64,000 nt of DNA from Acidipropionibacterium virtanenii. GTDB lineage: Bacteria > Actinomycetota > Actinomycetes > Propionibacteriales > Propionibacteriaceae. The translations under genes and the position numbers were made by a program. A model generated the notes under the pieces. The model saw only the letters and a list, made by a program, of their open reading frames with translations. It did not search any database and was not told the origin of the DNA. This document shows, piece after piece, positions 1 through 9,666 of this stretch (within the stretch, counting starts at the first letter, position 1; each line of letters opens with the position of its first letter). Where the stretch lies: assembly GCF_003325455.1 (NCBI RefSeq), contig NZ_CP025198.1, positions 372,001-436,000 of the forward strand, read 5' to 3'.

Positions 1-2
1 CC

Positions 3-914
3 GCCGCCGTCGAGGCAGTCGGCCAGACACCACGCAGGCACAAGCGGTACGAGGGCAGGGAGGTCGCGCTCTTCGCGGCCCTGATCTTCCCGAATATCGC
101 CCTGATCGTCGTCTTCGCGTACTGGCCGACCCTCTACAACCTCGTTCTCAGCTTCACCGAATGGGACTTCGTCCAGCCGACGGCCACCTTCGTGGGCCTG
201 AAGAAGTGGCAGGAGCTGTTCTCGTCCAGCGAGTTCTACACCGTGCTGTGGAACACCCTGGTCTTCACACTGTTCACGGTCGTGGGCACCCTGGTCGCAG
301 GCCTGGGGATCGGCCTGCTGCTGGCCAAGAGGCTGCGCTTCTCCGCGGTGGTGCGGACGATGACCTTCGCCCCGCACATGGTCGCGGGCGCCGTCGTCGG
401 CATCCTCTTCCTGTTCATGTTCGACCCGCAGTACGGCATCAGCCGACTGGTCTTCGAGTGGTTCGGCGCCTCCTCCCCGCAGTGGACGGCCACCTCGAAA
501 TGGTCCCTGTGGGCGATCATCATCGCCTACTCCTGGCAGCGGGTCGGTTTCGTCACGATCATCTACTACGCGGCGATCCTCGATCTGCCCCATGACGTGA
601 TGGAGGCCGCCGACGTCGACGGCGCCCACGGCTGGCAGAAGTTCCGTCACATGACCTTCCCGCTGCTGAGGCCGGTGAACTACTTCATGCTCATCACCAG
701 CGTCATCGCCAGCACCCAGGCCTTCGACATCATCGCGACGCTCACCAGCGGCGGTCCGGGCTACTCCTCATCGACGTTGACCTGGTCGGTCTACAAAAAG
801 GCCTTCCAGGAGTTCGACATCGGCTCCTCGGCCGCCCAGTCGATGGTGCTGTTCGTGCTCCTCATGATCGCGACGGCCTTCCAGGTGAAGCTCAGCAACA
901 GGAAGGAGGCGTGA
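3..914 (+). CDS. Sugar ABC transporter permease, MalF/UgpA type (5' end off window)
   Basis: Inner-membrane permease of a CUT1 sugar importer, cut by the left edge. The frame is open from base 3, and an upstream hydrophobic segment (VALFAALIFPNIALIVVFAY) is the usual first helix of MalF-like proteins, so the ATG at 192 is internal. The cytoplasmic EAA loop that contacts the ATPase is present (EAADVDGAHGWQKF, about 600-650), followed by FPLLRP. It ends in TGATG, overlapping the next permease by one to four bases. It belongs with the second permease, the binding protein and a phosphodiesterase downstream. The substrate cannot be read from sequence. Confidence 0.9.
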   Translation, partial: AAVEAVGQTPRRHKRYEGREVALFAALIFPNIALIVVFAYWPTLYNLVLSFTEWDFVQPTATFVGLKKWQELFSSSEFYTVLWNTLVFTLFTVVGTLVAGLGIGLLLAKRLRFSAVVRTMTFAPHMVAGAVVGILFLFMFDPQYGISRLVFEWFGASSPQWTATSKWSLWAIIIAYSWQRVGFVTIIYYAAILDLPHDVMEAADVDGAHGWQKFRHMTFPLLRPVNYFMLITSVIASTQAFDIIATLTSGGPGYSSSTLTWSVYKKAFQEFDIGSSAAQSMVLFVLLMIATAFQVKLSNRKEA

Positions 915-1792
915 TGTCTCGCGCCGACGTCGCGGCTCCTGGCCGCACCAGGCCCCGCAGGGTCCGCCAGAAGATGACGCCCGGCCGGGTGATCATGTAC
1001 ATCCTGCTGCTCATCACCCTCATCATCTTCCTGGTGCCGATCTACTGGATGTTCCTGTCGGCCTTCAAACCCCAGGCCGACGTCTACACCTGGCCCATCA
1101 AGTGGTTCACCGTCCACCCGACGATGTCGAACTTCACCGAGGCGATGCGCGCCGCACCCTTCCTCAAGTTCTTCTGGAACTCCGTGGTGACCAGCGTGGT
1201 CGGCACCGTCGTCGAGCTGATCTTCGCGGTGATGTGCGCCTACGCCTTCGCCTTCATCAAGGCCCCGCTGAAGGGCTTCATGTTCATGCTGGTGCTTGGC
1301 TCGATGATGCTGCCCGGTCACGTCACCCTGCTGGTGAACTACATCACCATCTCCCAGATGGACCTGCTCAACACCTACTCCGGCATCATCCTGCCGCAGC
1401 TGGCCTCCTCCTTCATCATGTTCCTGCTCTACCAGGAGATGAGGACGGTGCCCAACGAGCTCATCGAGTCGGCCCGGATGGACGGTGCGGGACACCTCAC
1501 CCGGATGGCGCGGGTCGTCATGCCGATCTGCCAGCCGATGGTGATCACCGCCGCCCTCATCACCTTCATGGGCAAGTGGAATTCCTACGTCTGGCCCCTG
1601 ATCGTCACCAGTACCGCCGACATGCGGACTCTGCCCATCGGGCTGAAATTCCTGCAGAACGACGAGGGCGGCACCAACTGGGGCGCCGTGATGGCGGGCT
1701 CCGTGATGGCCGCCGCCCCGATGCTGATCCTGTTCTTCATCGCCCAGAAGAAGATCGTCGGCGGCCTGGCCGCGGGCGCGGTCAAGGGCTGA
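911..1792 (+). CDS. Sugar ABC transporter permease, MalG/UgpE type
   Basis: Second permease of the first importer, 293 residues, the normal size for MalG-like proteins. After a short basic leader comes the first membrane helix (about residues 22-42). The EAA loop reads ESARMDGAGHLTRM with MPICQP. The C-terminal KKIVGGLAAGAVKG is typical of MalG-type subunits. The start could be GTG at 911 or ATG at 914. Both lie just downstream of GGAAGGAGG, and the ATG gives a one-base TGATG overlap with the preceding stop, so the two permeases are probably translationally coupled. Confidence 0.93.
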   Translation: MMSRADVAAPGRTRPRRVRQKMTPGRVIMYILLLITLIIFLVPIYWMFLSAFKPQADVYTWPIKWFTVHPTMSNFTEAMRAAPFLKFFWNSVVTSVVGTVVELIFAVMCAYAFAFIKAPLKGFMFMLVLGSMMLPGHVTLLVNYITISQMDLLNTYSGIILPQLASSFIMFLLYQEMRTVPNELIESARMDGAGHLTRMARVVMPICQPMVITAALITFMGKWNSYVWPLIVTSTADMRTLPIGLKFLQNDEGGTNWGAVMAGSVMAAAPMLILFFIAQKKIVGGLAAGAVKG

Positions 1793-1857
1793 CGCCCGCC
1801 CCCGATACCCCATCCCCTATCCGTCAACGTCGTGAACAATCCCTCAAGGAGGACCCC

Positions 1858-3249
1858 ATGTTCAACATCCTGCAGACCACCACGAGCCGCAGGTCGGTAC
1901 TCGGCCTGATGGGCGCCGGTGCCGCCCTCGGGCTGGCCGGCTGCGTCGGCGTCGGCGGCGATTCCAGCTCCGACAAGGCGGCCGGAGGGGTCCGTAAGGG
2001 CTTCAAGCAGACCTCGGTGAAGGTGCCGGAGGCCTACAAGGGCCGCACCAACGTCATCTTCTGGGCGCCCTTCACCGGCATCAACTTCCAGGTGCTCACC
2101 AAGCTGCTCAAGAAGTTCAACGACTCCCAGAAGGACATCTACGCCGGCGCCGAGTCGGTCGGCGCCTACGCCGACCTGGCCCAGAAGTTCACCGCAGCCC
2201 TGCAGGCCAGGCAGGTGCCCGACATCGTCTGCTTCCCCGAGCACCGCTGGATCCAGTACTGGCAGGCCGGCGCCCTGGCCCCGCTCGACGACTACTTCGA
2301 CGATGACTGGAACACCAAGGTCTACATGCAGCAGTTCGTCCCCGAGGGTCAGGCCCAGGGCAAGACCTACCAGGTGCCCTTCGCCCGCTCGACGCCGCTG
2401 TTCTACTACAACAAGACCCGCTTCAAGGAGGCCGGCCTTCCCGAGGCGGGCCCCGACACCTGGCCGGAGTACGCCAAGATGGCGCCCGATCTGGCCAAGC
2501 TGAAGTCGGCCGGCAAGTCCCTGAAGATCTTCCCCTTCAAGAATGACGACGAGTGGTACGGCCAGGCGCACATCTGGGCCTGGGGCGGACGCTTCTCCGA
2601 GGGCACCAAGGTGCTCATTGACCAGGGCCCGATGCTGAAGTGGCTGACCTGGAAGAACAACTTCATTCACAAGCAGAACTACGGCTACGTCGCCAAGTCC
2701 CCGGTGACCGATTTCACCACCGGCATCTCGGCGGCCACCCACGCCTCCACCGCGACGCTGGCCCAGATTCTTCACGACTCGAAGTTCGAGGTGGGCTCCC
2801 ACTTCATGCTGGGCAACGACTCCGCCGGCCCCAAGGTGCCGATCGGCGGGTCCGGCCTGGCCGTCGTCAAGGCCGAGTCGAAAGACCGTCAGGACGCCGC
2901 CGCGAAGGTGCTGAAGTTCATGGCCGAGCCGGAGAACTGCGCCGAGTGGCATCTGGGCACCGGCTACCTGCCCATCGTGCTGAAGGCCGCCGAGCTGCCC
3001 TCGGTGATCGCCAACTACAAGAAGATCCCGAACTACAAGGTGGCTCTGGACCAGGTCAAGAACTCCCGCCAGTCCGACACCATCACCTGGTTCGACTCCC
3101 CGGTCGACGACATCAACCGGGCGATGGGCCTGGTCTACGGCGACGGCAAGGATCCCAGGACCGTCGTCTCCGACCTGCAGAAGCAGCTCGACGAGAAGAT
3201 GACCAAGTACAAGGACACCATCTCCAAGGTGATGGCCAAGGGCAACTGA
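1858..3249 (+). CDS. Sugar ABC transporter substrate-binding lipoprotein
   Basis: Extracytoplasmic binding protein of the first importer, 463 residues. The start at ATG 1858 is preceded by AAGGAGG. The leader carries an Arg-Arg pair (SRRSVLGL), a hydrophobic stretch and a lipobox LAGC, so Tat-type export and lipid anchoring are likely. The body fits the family 1 extracellular solute-binding fold (IIFWAPFTG-like first strand, PFARSTPLFYYNK ligand-lobe motif). The open frame extends back to 1102, but that part is antisense to nothing useful and overlaps the permease in another frame. It is 65 bases downstream of the permease, so one transcript is likely. Confidence 0.93.
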   Translation: MFNILQTTTSRRSVLGLMGAGAALGLAGCVGVGGDSSSDKAAGGVRKGFKQTSVKVPEAYKGRTNVIFWAPFTGINFQVLTKLLKKFNDSQKDIYAGAESVGAYADLAQKFTAALQARQVPDIVCFPEHRWIQYWQAGALAPLDDYFDDDWNTKVYMQQFVPEGQAQGKTYQVPFARSTPLFYYNKTRFKEAGLPEAGPDTWPEYAKMAPDLAKLKSAGKSLKIFPFKNDDEWYGQAHIWAWGGRFSEGTKVLIDQGPMLKWLTWKNNFIHKQNYGYVAKSPVTDFTTGISAATHASTATLAQILHDSKFEVGSHFMLGNDSAGPKVPIGGSGLAVVKAESKDRQDAAAKVLKFMAEPENCAEWHLGTGYLPIVLKAAELPSVIANYKKIPNYKVALDQVKNSRQSDTITWFDSPVDDINRAMGLVYGDGKDPRTVVSDLQKQLDEKMTKYKDTISKVMAKGN

Positions 3250-3265
3250 TTCGAGGCATCCGCAC

Positions 3266-4549
3266 ATGAACTCCCCACGGCTCCTGGTCATCTCCGTAGA
3301 CGCGATGGAAGACGTCGACGAGGCCCGTGCCCGGACCCTCCCGTCCTTCGGGAGGATCCTGGCCGATCCCGCCCGGGCGCAGATCCAGGCGGTCTTCCCG
3401 ACGTTGACCTACCCCAACCACACCGCCCAGATCACCGGCTGTCCGCCGGCGGCCAGCGGCATCTTCAACAACGTCCAGATGCAGCCCGGCGTCGACCATC
3501 CCGACTGGTTCTGGTGGTACCGGTTGATCCAGGTGCCCACCCTGCTGGATCGCGCCGTCGACGCCGGCATGAAGGTCGCCACGGTCCAGTGGCCGGTCAC
3601 CGCCGGGGCGCCCTTCGACGTCGTCGTCCCCGAGATCGGCAATGAGGACCGCACCGGCGGCGTCGAGGAGACGATGCGGGCGGCGTGCTCGGCCCGGGGG
3701 TACGAACTCTTCGAGCGGCACCGCGACCTCATCGTTCACAGGCCCAAGCGCAACCACGGGGCCTTCGCCGCCGCGGTGGCCGCCGACGTGCTGCGTGAGG
3801 ATCGGCCCGACGTGATGTTCCTCCACCTGGTCGAGCTCGACGCCGCCCGGCACAAGGACGGGCCCCGAGGGCCGCACGTCGAGAAGGCGCTGCGCGTCGT
3901 CGACGGCAGACTGGCGACGATCCTGGCCGCACTCGACGAGACGGGGGAGCCGGAGCGGACCAATATCGTCATCGTCTCCGACCACGGCCAGCTCGACGTC
4001 GTCCAGCACACGAATCTCAACACCCTGCTGGCACAGCGTGGGCTGCTGGAGTCCGATGGGGAGGGGCATCTGAGGAGCTGGGACGCCTACGTCCACAGCT
4101 CCGGGCTGTCGGGCCAGCTCTTCGTCTCCCCGGAGATCTCCGCGGTGCGGCGCCGGGTGCTGGAAGATCTGTTCGACGAGATCCTCGCCGACCCGCAGTA
4201 TAGGATCCGCAAGGTCTGGACGGCCCGCGAGGCCCGCGACGCCTTCGGTCTGGACGGGCCCTTCGAGTACGTCATCGAGTCCGACCCGGGAGTCATCGTG
4301 GGCGGGGCTCTGGACCGCCGGGCCGTGGTGCGCCGGGGAGATCCCGATTTCGGTGGGAACCTGGGCAATCACGGCCATCATCCCGGTGCCGGTGGGCAGC
4401 CGGTCTTCTTCGCCACCGGGCCGGCCTTCACCCCCGGCGCCGACGCCGGCCGGCACCGGATGATCGACGAGGCCCCCACCCTGGCCCGTGCCCTGGGGGT
4501 GGCGCTGCCGGACTCGTGGGGACAGGCGATGGAGGAACTGCTGGCGTAG
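3266..4549 (+). CDS. Nucleotide pyrophosphatase/phosphodiesterase (NPP, alkaline phosphatase superfamily)
   Basis: 427-residue metal-dependent phosphodiesterase of the type I NPP family. The metal ligand Asp12 (VISVDAM) and the nucleophile motif FPTLTYPNHT, with Thr48 as probable nucleophile, are intact. Further metal ligands are in HLVELDAARHKDG, SDHGQ and GNHGHH. No signal peptide is visible, so a cytoplasmic location is inferred. It starts 16 bases after the binding-protein stop and is probably the last gene of the ABC operon. This hints that the imported ligand is a phosphodiester or a nucleotide- or glycerol-linked sugar, but a generic phosphatase role cannot be excluded. Confidence 0.85.
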   Translation: MNSPRLLVISVDAMEDVDEARARTLPSFGRILADPARAQIQAVFPTLTYPNHTAQITGCPPAASGIFNNVQMQPGVDHPDWFWWYRLIQVPTLLDRAVDAGMKVATVQWPVTAGAPFDVVVPEIGNEDRTGGVEETMRAACSARGYELFERHRDLIVHRPKRNHGAFAAAVAADVLREDRPDVMFLHLVELDAARHKDGPRGPHVEKALRVVDGRLATILAALDETGEPERTNIVIVSDHGQLDVVQHTNLNTLLAQRGLLESDGEGHLRSWDAYVHSSGLSGQLFVSPEISAVRRRVLEDLFDEILADPQYRIRKVWTAREARDAFGLDGPFEYVIESDPGVIVGGALDRRAVVRRGDPDFGGNLGNHGHHPGAGGQPVFFATGPAFTPGADAGRHRMIDEAPTLARALGVALPDSWGQAMEELLA

Positions 4550-4592
4550 GCCGGCTGGACGGGGGCCGGACGTCAGGGGCGGGGGACGGTTC

Positions 4593-6854
4593 TCAGGACC
4601 GGTCGGTGATGGTGAAAGGCAGCGCGACCAGGTCGGCGTCCTTCGAGGAATGGCCCACCAGCAGTTTGCAGGGACCGGTGGGCACGACGCGGCGGCCCGC
4701 GGCGTCGACGATCGAGCACTCGGCGACGGGCACCTCGACCCGCGCGGTCGCCGACGAGTGCGCCGGCACGTGCACCCGGGTGAATCCCTTGAGCTCCTTG
4801 TCCGCCCAGGTCACCGGAGTGACGGGGTGACGGACGTAGGCCTGCACCGTCTCGGTCAGGTCCCGGTCGCCGTCGTTGACGACGCTCACCGTCGCGGCCA
4901 CGACGCCGCTCGCCGTGATCTGGTCGGCCTCCAGGGCGGCGTCCTGGTAGTGGAAAGACGTATAGGCCAGGCCTTCCCCGAAGGTGCGGAACGGTTCGAA
5001 GGGCAGATCCGCGTACCGGTTTCCGTGGGTGCCGCGCACCATGTTGTAGTGCACCGGCAGCTGCCCGGCGTGGCACGGCATCGAGATCGGCAGCCGGCCC
5101 ACGGGCTCGATGAGCCCCAGCAGCAGCTCGGCGATCGCCCGGCCGCCGCGAAGCCCCGGGTTGAAGGCCTGGATCAGGGCGGCGGCGTCATCCACGCAGC
5201 CTGGCAGCACCAGCGGCTTGGAGGAGACGACGACCACCACCGTAGGGGTGCTGGTCGCGATCACCCGCTCCAGCAGTTCCTTCTGGGGCCCGATGAGCTC
5301 CAGCGTGGCGGTGGAGCGCCCCTCCCCGGTGAGCCGGACGTTGTCGCCGACCACGACGACCGCCACGTCGGCATCGGTCGCGGCCTTCACTGCCCGATCG
5401 AGGGCGTCCGGATCGGCCGGCGCCGGCACGGTGATGGCTGGCCGGGGCTGCCCGTCGGGGAAGTGGGCCCCGGCCGGGTCGGGGGCGGTGGCGGTGATGG
5501 CGCATCCGGGCTCGGTGGTCAGCTGCCAGCCCTCGGGCAGCAGACCGGCCAGCCCGCCGGCCACGGTGGTGACGTCTCCGGGATGACCGAGGAACTTCAT
5601 GCCCTGGCCCGAGGCGCGGGCCCAGTCGCCGATCTGGGCGTCCGGGTCGTCGCAGTTCGGCCCCACCACCGCGATCCGTCGCGGCTCGGCCGGTCCATCG
5701 CCGAGGGGCAGGACGCCGTCATTGGCCAGCAGCACCAGGGACTGCCGGGCGGCGTCCAGATTGAGCTCCTGATGGGCGGGGCAGGCGATGACGGCGTGCT
5801 GGCGGTCCTCGTCGGGGCGCCGCGGGTTCTCGAACAGGCCCATCCGGAATTTCAGCGACAGGATCCGGCGGACCGCCTCGTCGATGGGGGCCATGGTCAC
5901 CAGCCCGGCGTCCAGGGCGTCGAGGGCACCTTGGAAGAACTGCCTGGTGGACATCGCGATGTCGATTCCGGCGTTGATCGCGGCGGCGGAGGCCTGGGCG
6001 TGGTCGCCGAAGATCTTCTGCTCCCAGACCATTCGCCCGACGTTGTCCCAGTCGGTCACCAGCAGCCCGTCGAATCCCCACTCGTCCTTGAGCAGACCGC
6101 GGATCAGCGGCTCGTTGATGGTGATGGGCACGCCGTCGATGGCCTGGTATCCCATCATGAAGGTCGCGACGCCGTCGCGGGCGGCCCGCTCGAAGGGCGG
6201 GGCGAACCAGGAGCGGATGCCGCGCATGGAGACGTCGGCCTCGGAGGCGTCGCGCCCGCCCTGGGTCTGGGAGTAGGCCAGGAAGTGCTTGGCGGTGGCC
6301 ATCACCGTGTCGGGATCGTCCAGGTGGCCCCCCTGGTAGCCGGCGGTCATCGCCGAGCCGAGTTCCCCGATGAGCCAGGGGTCCTCGCCGAAGGTCTCGT
6401 CGACCCGGCCCCAGCGGGTGTCGCGGGCGATGCACAGCACGGGGGAGAAGGTCCAGGCGATGCCGGTGGCGGCGACCTCGCGGGCGGTGGCCCGGGCGGC
6501 GTCGCCCACCAGCGCCGGGTTCCAGGTGCAGGCCTGGGCCAGCTGGGTGGGGAAGATCGTGGCCCCGTGCCAGAAGGAGTGGCCGTGGATGCAGTCGTCG
6601 GCCACCAGCAGCGGGATTCCCAGCCGGGTGCCCAGGGCGCGGGTGATGCAGTGGTCGATGAGCTGGTGGTCGGTGTGCAGGATCGAGCCCACCGGAACGG
6701 CGTCGAGGATCGGGTCGGGATCGGAGTAGACCGGCAACTGGGTCATCTGGCCCACCTTCTCGGCCGGCGTCATCCGCGACATGAGGTCGGCGACGCGCCG
6801 GTCGAGCGGCAGCGCGGGGTCGAGGTAGGGAGGGCGGTTCTCGGTGGTGCTCAT
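4593..6854 (-). CDS. Glycoside hydrolase family 3 beta-glycosidase
   Basis: 753-residue GH3 enzyme, probably beta-glucosidase or beta-xylosidase. The TIM-barrel domain contains the KHF substrate motif (ATAKHFLAYSQTQGGRD) and the nucleophile loop LLVTDWDNVG, with Asp268 as predicted nucleophile. The alpha/beta sandwich follows (VVVGDNVRLTGEG) and a fibronectin III-like C-terminal domain closes the protein. The start was set at 6854 (GGAAGGACAGCAATG). An in-frame codon at 6902 would add 16 residues with no good ribosome site. There is no signal peptide, so it likely acts on imported oligosaccharides. It is divergent from the GH31 gene and convergent with the phosphodiesterase operon. Confidence 0.92.
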   Translation of the reverse strand: MSTTENRPPYLDPALPLDRRVADLMSRMTPAEKVGQMTQLPVYSDPDPILDAVPVGSILHTDHQLIDHCITRALGTRLGIPLLVADDCIHGHSFWHGATIFPTQLAQACTWNPALVGDAARATAREVAATGIAWTFSPVLCIARDTRWGRVDETFGEDPWLIGELGSAMTAGYQGGHLDDPDTVMATAKHFLAYSQTQGGRDASEADVSMRGIRSWFAPPFERAARDGVATFMMGYQAIDGVPITINEPLIRGLLKDEWGFDGLLVTDWDNVGRMVWEQKIFGDHAQASAAAINAGIDIAMSTRQFFQGALDALDAGLVTMAPIDEAVRRILSLKFRMGLFENPRRPDEDRQHAVIACPAHQELNLDAARQSLVLLANDGVLPLGDGPAEPRRIAVVGPNCDDPDAQIGDWARASGQGMKFLGHPGDVTTVAGGLAGLLPEGWQLTTEPGCAITATAPDPAGAHFPDGQPRPAITVPAPADPDALDRAVKAATDADVAVVVVGDNVRLTGEGRSTATLELIGPQKELLERVIATSTPTVVVVVSSKPLVLPGCVDDAAALIQAFNPGLRGGRAIAELLLGLIEPVGRLPISMPCHAGQLPVHYNMVRGTHGNRYADLPFEPFRTFGEGLAYTSFHYQDAALEADQITASGVVAATVSVVNDGDRDLTETVQAYVRHPVTPVTWADKELKGFTRVHVPAHSSATARVEVPVAECSIVDAAGRRVVPTGPCKLLVGHSSKDADLVALPFTITDRS

Positions 6855-6875
6855 TGCTGTCCTTCCGACGGGAAG

Positions 6876-6890
6876 TTGTACCGCTAAGAT
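6876..6890. promoter_or_regulatory. Possible degenerate LacI half-site between GH3 and GH31
   Basis: The 160-base divergent intergenic region contains TTGTACCG (from 6876), identical to one half of the perfect palindrome at 39886-39901. The other half is not conserved (CTAAGATG). A TAAGAT hexamer at 6885-6890 could be a plus-strand -10 box. It is offered only as a candidate site. Confidence 0.25.
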
Positions 6891-7015
6891 GTGCTGAGAC
6901 ATTACGCCGACGGTGGCGCCCGAAGTCAGGCCGGAACGGGTCGGCGAGGGAGGACGGCCGCCGCCGGCACGGCCCCTCGACCGTGGCCATCAGCGATCTC
7001 ACAGGAGTGATCCTC

Positions 7016-9469
7016 ATGAGGCACACCGACGCCTCCCACCGCAGCGTCCCCCACGACCCGAGCTCCCTCCTCCAGGGCGAGCACTACCGCGTCAGTCCGC
7101 TCACCGAGCGGGTGGTGAGGCTCGAATGGTCGCCGTCGGGACGTTTCGAGGACCGCCCCACCACCTTCGCGATCCATCGCGACCTGCCCGTTCCCGACGT
7201 CCGTGTCGAGGCCACCGACACCGGAATCCGGCTCGTCACCAACCACTACGTCCTCGACTACGACCGGGGCCCGTTCACCACCAACGGGCTGTCAGTCGCG
7301 GTGCGCGGCGGCATCTCCAACTATCACTCGGTGTGGCGCTACCGGCAGGACCTGTCCCTGCCCTCCGACCGCCAGGTGCGCTACGAGGGCGGCCCGGCGC
7401 GCGCCCTGGACGGAAACCTGGGCGGGGCGGCGCGCACCCTCGACGTGGCCGACGGCGTCATTCCCCTGGAACCCGGCGTCAACTCCGAACTCGGCTACGC
7501 CGTCATCGACGACTCGCGCTCGATGGTCTTCGACGACGCCGGGCATCTTGCCCCCCGCGACGCCGACCCCGGCTATCTGGATCTCTACGTCTTCGCAGCC
7601 GGCCACGACCACGTCGACGCCGTCGGGGACTTCTTCGCCATCTCCGGCCCCCAGCCGCTGCTGCCGCGGTACGCGCTGGGCAACTGGTGGTCGCGCTATC
7701 ACCGCTACTCCGACACCGAGTACCTGGGCCTGATGGACCGCTTCGACGCCGAGAAGGTGCCGCTGTCGGTCGCCGTTGTCGACATGGACTGGCACCTGGT
7801 CGACATCGACCCGCAGTACGGATCGGGATGGACCGGATACACCTGGAACCGGGAGCTCTTCGACGATCCGGCGGCATTCCAGGCCGAGCTGCACCGACGC
7901 GGGCTCAAGGTGACCCTCAACGTCCACCCTGCCGACGGGATCCGCGCCTTCGAGGAGACCTACGAGCCGATGTGCCGGGCCCTGGGGCGTGAGCCCGACG
8001 GCGAACCCATCGACTTCGACGTCACCGACCGGCGGTTCATGGACGCCTACTTCAATGTGCTGCACCGCGGCCTGGAGGAGCAGGGCACCGACTTCTGGTG
8101 GATCGACTGGCAGTCGGGGCCGTACTCGAAACTCAACGGCATGGACCCGCTGTGGGTGCTCAACCACGAGCACTTCACCGATTCAGCGGCCCACTCCGAC
8201 CGCGGTCTCACCTTCTCCCGCTACGCCGGGCCCGGCTCCCACCGCTACCCGGTCGGGTTCTCCGGGGACGCCATCATCACCTGGGAGTCCCTGGCCTTCC
8301 AGCCGCGGATGACCGCAGCAGGGGCCAACATCGGCTACGGCTGGTGGAGTCACGACATCGGCGGCCACATGGACGGGTTCAAGGATGACGAGCTGGCCAC
8401 CCGCTGGGTGGAGTTCGGCGTCTTCTCCCCGATCATGAGACTGCACTCCAGCAACTCCCGGTTCTCCGGCAAGGAGCCCTGGAAGGTCGCCGAGCCCGGA
8501 CGCTCGGCCGTCGTCGAGCACCTGCGGCTGCGCCACCGGATGCTGCCCTACCTCAACTCGATGAACCTGCGCGCCCACCGGGACGGCCGCTCGATCGTCG
8601 AGCCGGTCTACTTCCAGACCCACAGCTTCGACTCCTACCGCTACCTCGACGAGTACCTCTTCGGCTCCCAGCTGCTGGTGGCGCCGATCATCCGGCCCGC
8701 CGATCCGGTGGTGCGCCGGGCCCGGGCCGACGTCCTGCTCCCCGAGGGCCGCTGGACCGACGTCGTCACCGGGCATTCCTACCAGGGAGGCCGGGCGCAT
8801 CGGATGTACCGCGGCATCTCCTCGATCCCGGTGCTGCTGCGGGCCGGCGGCTTCCTGCCGCTGGTGGCCGAGGGCGAGTCCCTGGACGTGCGCAATCTCT
8901 TCCCCGCCCTCGACGTCCAGGTGGCCGCGGGGGCGTCGGGCAGCTTCGACCTCGACGAGGAGCGCACCGACGGCGCCTGGGTGCGGACCCGCTTCGAACT
9001 GGACGCCGTGGCCGGTGAGCTGCGGATCGAGGCCCCCGAGGGGATGGCGGCGCGACGCCAGGAGTGGCGATTCACCCTGCTCGGGCTGGATCTGGGCGCT
9101 TCGGACGCCGGCTCCGATCTCCAGGTCGAGGGCGGCGAGCTGCTGGAGGTGCGCAGCGAGCGCGGACGGCTGAAGCTGAGGGTGCGCGCCGACGGCGACA
9201 CTCTCGTCATCCGTTCCGGACTGCTGACCACCACCGGACAGCCCGAGCTGCTGGAGGAGGTGGAGGAGCTGCTGCACGGAGCCCGGATCGGATTCGGGCT
9301 CAAGGACCGGATCTTCGGGCTGGTGGAGGAGCGCGGCTCGTCGGCCCTGGCCTCCGTGATCGCCCAGGGCAGGTACCCGACGGGGCACGGGGCGCAGGTG
9401 CACGACTACGACCACCCCACTGCTGAGCTCATCGAGGCTCTGATCGAGCTGATGACCCCGGAGGACTGA
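7016..9469 (+). CDS. Glycoside hydrolase family 31 (alpha-glucosidase/alpha-xylosidase type)
   Basis: 817-residue GH31 enzyme. The N-terminal beta-sandwich (GEHYRVSPLTERVVRLEW) precedes a barrel beginning near LPRYALGNWWSRYHRYSD. The predicted nucleophile is Asp364 in WWIDWQSG and the acid/base is Asp418 in GFSGDAI. The C-terminal region continues past the usual end with a helical stretch of about 90 residues (EELLHGARIGFGLKD onward) that I do not recognise. The start at ATG 7016 was chosen for ACAGGAGTG eight bases upstream. The open frame back to 6854 has no ribosome site. There is no leader peptide, so the substrate is probably intracellular. It is divergent from GH3. Confidence 0.92.
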   Translation: MRHTDASHRSVPHDPSSLLQGEHYRVSPLTERVVRLEWSPSGRFEDRPTTFAIHRDLPVPDVRVEATDTGIRLVTNHYVLDYDRGPFTTNGLSVAVRGGISNYHSVWRYRQDLSLPSDRQVRYEGGPARALDGNLGGAARTLDVADGVIPLEPGVNSELGYAVIDDSRSMVFDDAGHLAPRDADPGYLDLYVFAAGHDHVDAVGDFFAISGPQPLLPRYALGNWWSRYHRYSDTEYLGLMDRFDAEKVPLSVAVVDMDWHLVDIDPQYGSGWTGYTWNRELFDDPAAFQAELHRRGLKVTLNVHPADGIRAFEETYEPMCRALGREPDGEPIDFDVTDRRFMDAYFNVLHRGLEEQGTDFWWIDWQSGPYSKLNGMDPLWVLNHEHFTDSAAHSDRGLTFSRYAGPGSHRYPVGFSGDAIITWESLAFQPRMTAAGANIGYGWWSHDIGGHMDGFKDDELATRWVEFGVFSPIMRLHSSNSRFSGKEPWKVAEPGRSAVVEHLRLRHRMLPYLNSMNLRAHRDGRSIVEPVYFQTHSFDSYRYLDEYLFGSQLLVAPIIRPADPVVRRARADVLLPEGRWTDVVTGHSYQGGRAHRMYRGISSIPVLLRAGGFLPLVAEGESLDVRNLFPALDVQVAAGASGSFDLDEERTDGAWVRTRFELDAVAGELRIEAPEGMAARRQEWRFTLLGLDLGASDAGSDLQVEGGELLEVRSERGRLKLRVRADGDTLVIRSGLLTTTGQPELLEEVEELLHGARIGFGLKDRIFGLVEERGSSALASVIAQGRYPTGHGAQVHDYDHPTAELIEALIELMTPED

Positions 9470-9525
9470 CGCGACCTGGCGCTCCGGACGGTCCCGCAGA
9501 CCGGTTCCTCGCGCGCCTCACGTGA

Positions 9526-9545
9526 GTGATCCGCCGGTGGATCAC
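9526..9545. terminator. Hairpin downstream of GH31
   Basis: Perfect 7-base inverted repeat GTGATCC/GGATCAC with a 6-base loop, 57 bases past the GH31 stop and upstream of the lysozyme gene. There is no T-tract, as is common in high-GC genomes, so termination is inferred from position and symmetry. Confidence 0.5.
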
Positions 9546-9666
9546 GGTGGGAGGGCGCACGAAATGTGGACAGGAATGCACCCTGAAGTAGCGATGCGAG
9601 CGGACTTCCGGGATCCGAGGCCCCCTTGTTTGAATATCTGGGAATCGGAGATCTCAGGGGGTTGAC

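Noticed and set aside
4488-6887. 799-codon plus-strand frame opposite GH3
   Set aside because: Antisense shadow of the GH3 gene. The product is Gly/His/Arg-rich with no motifs and no ribosome site.
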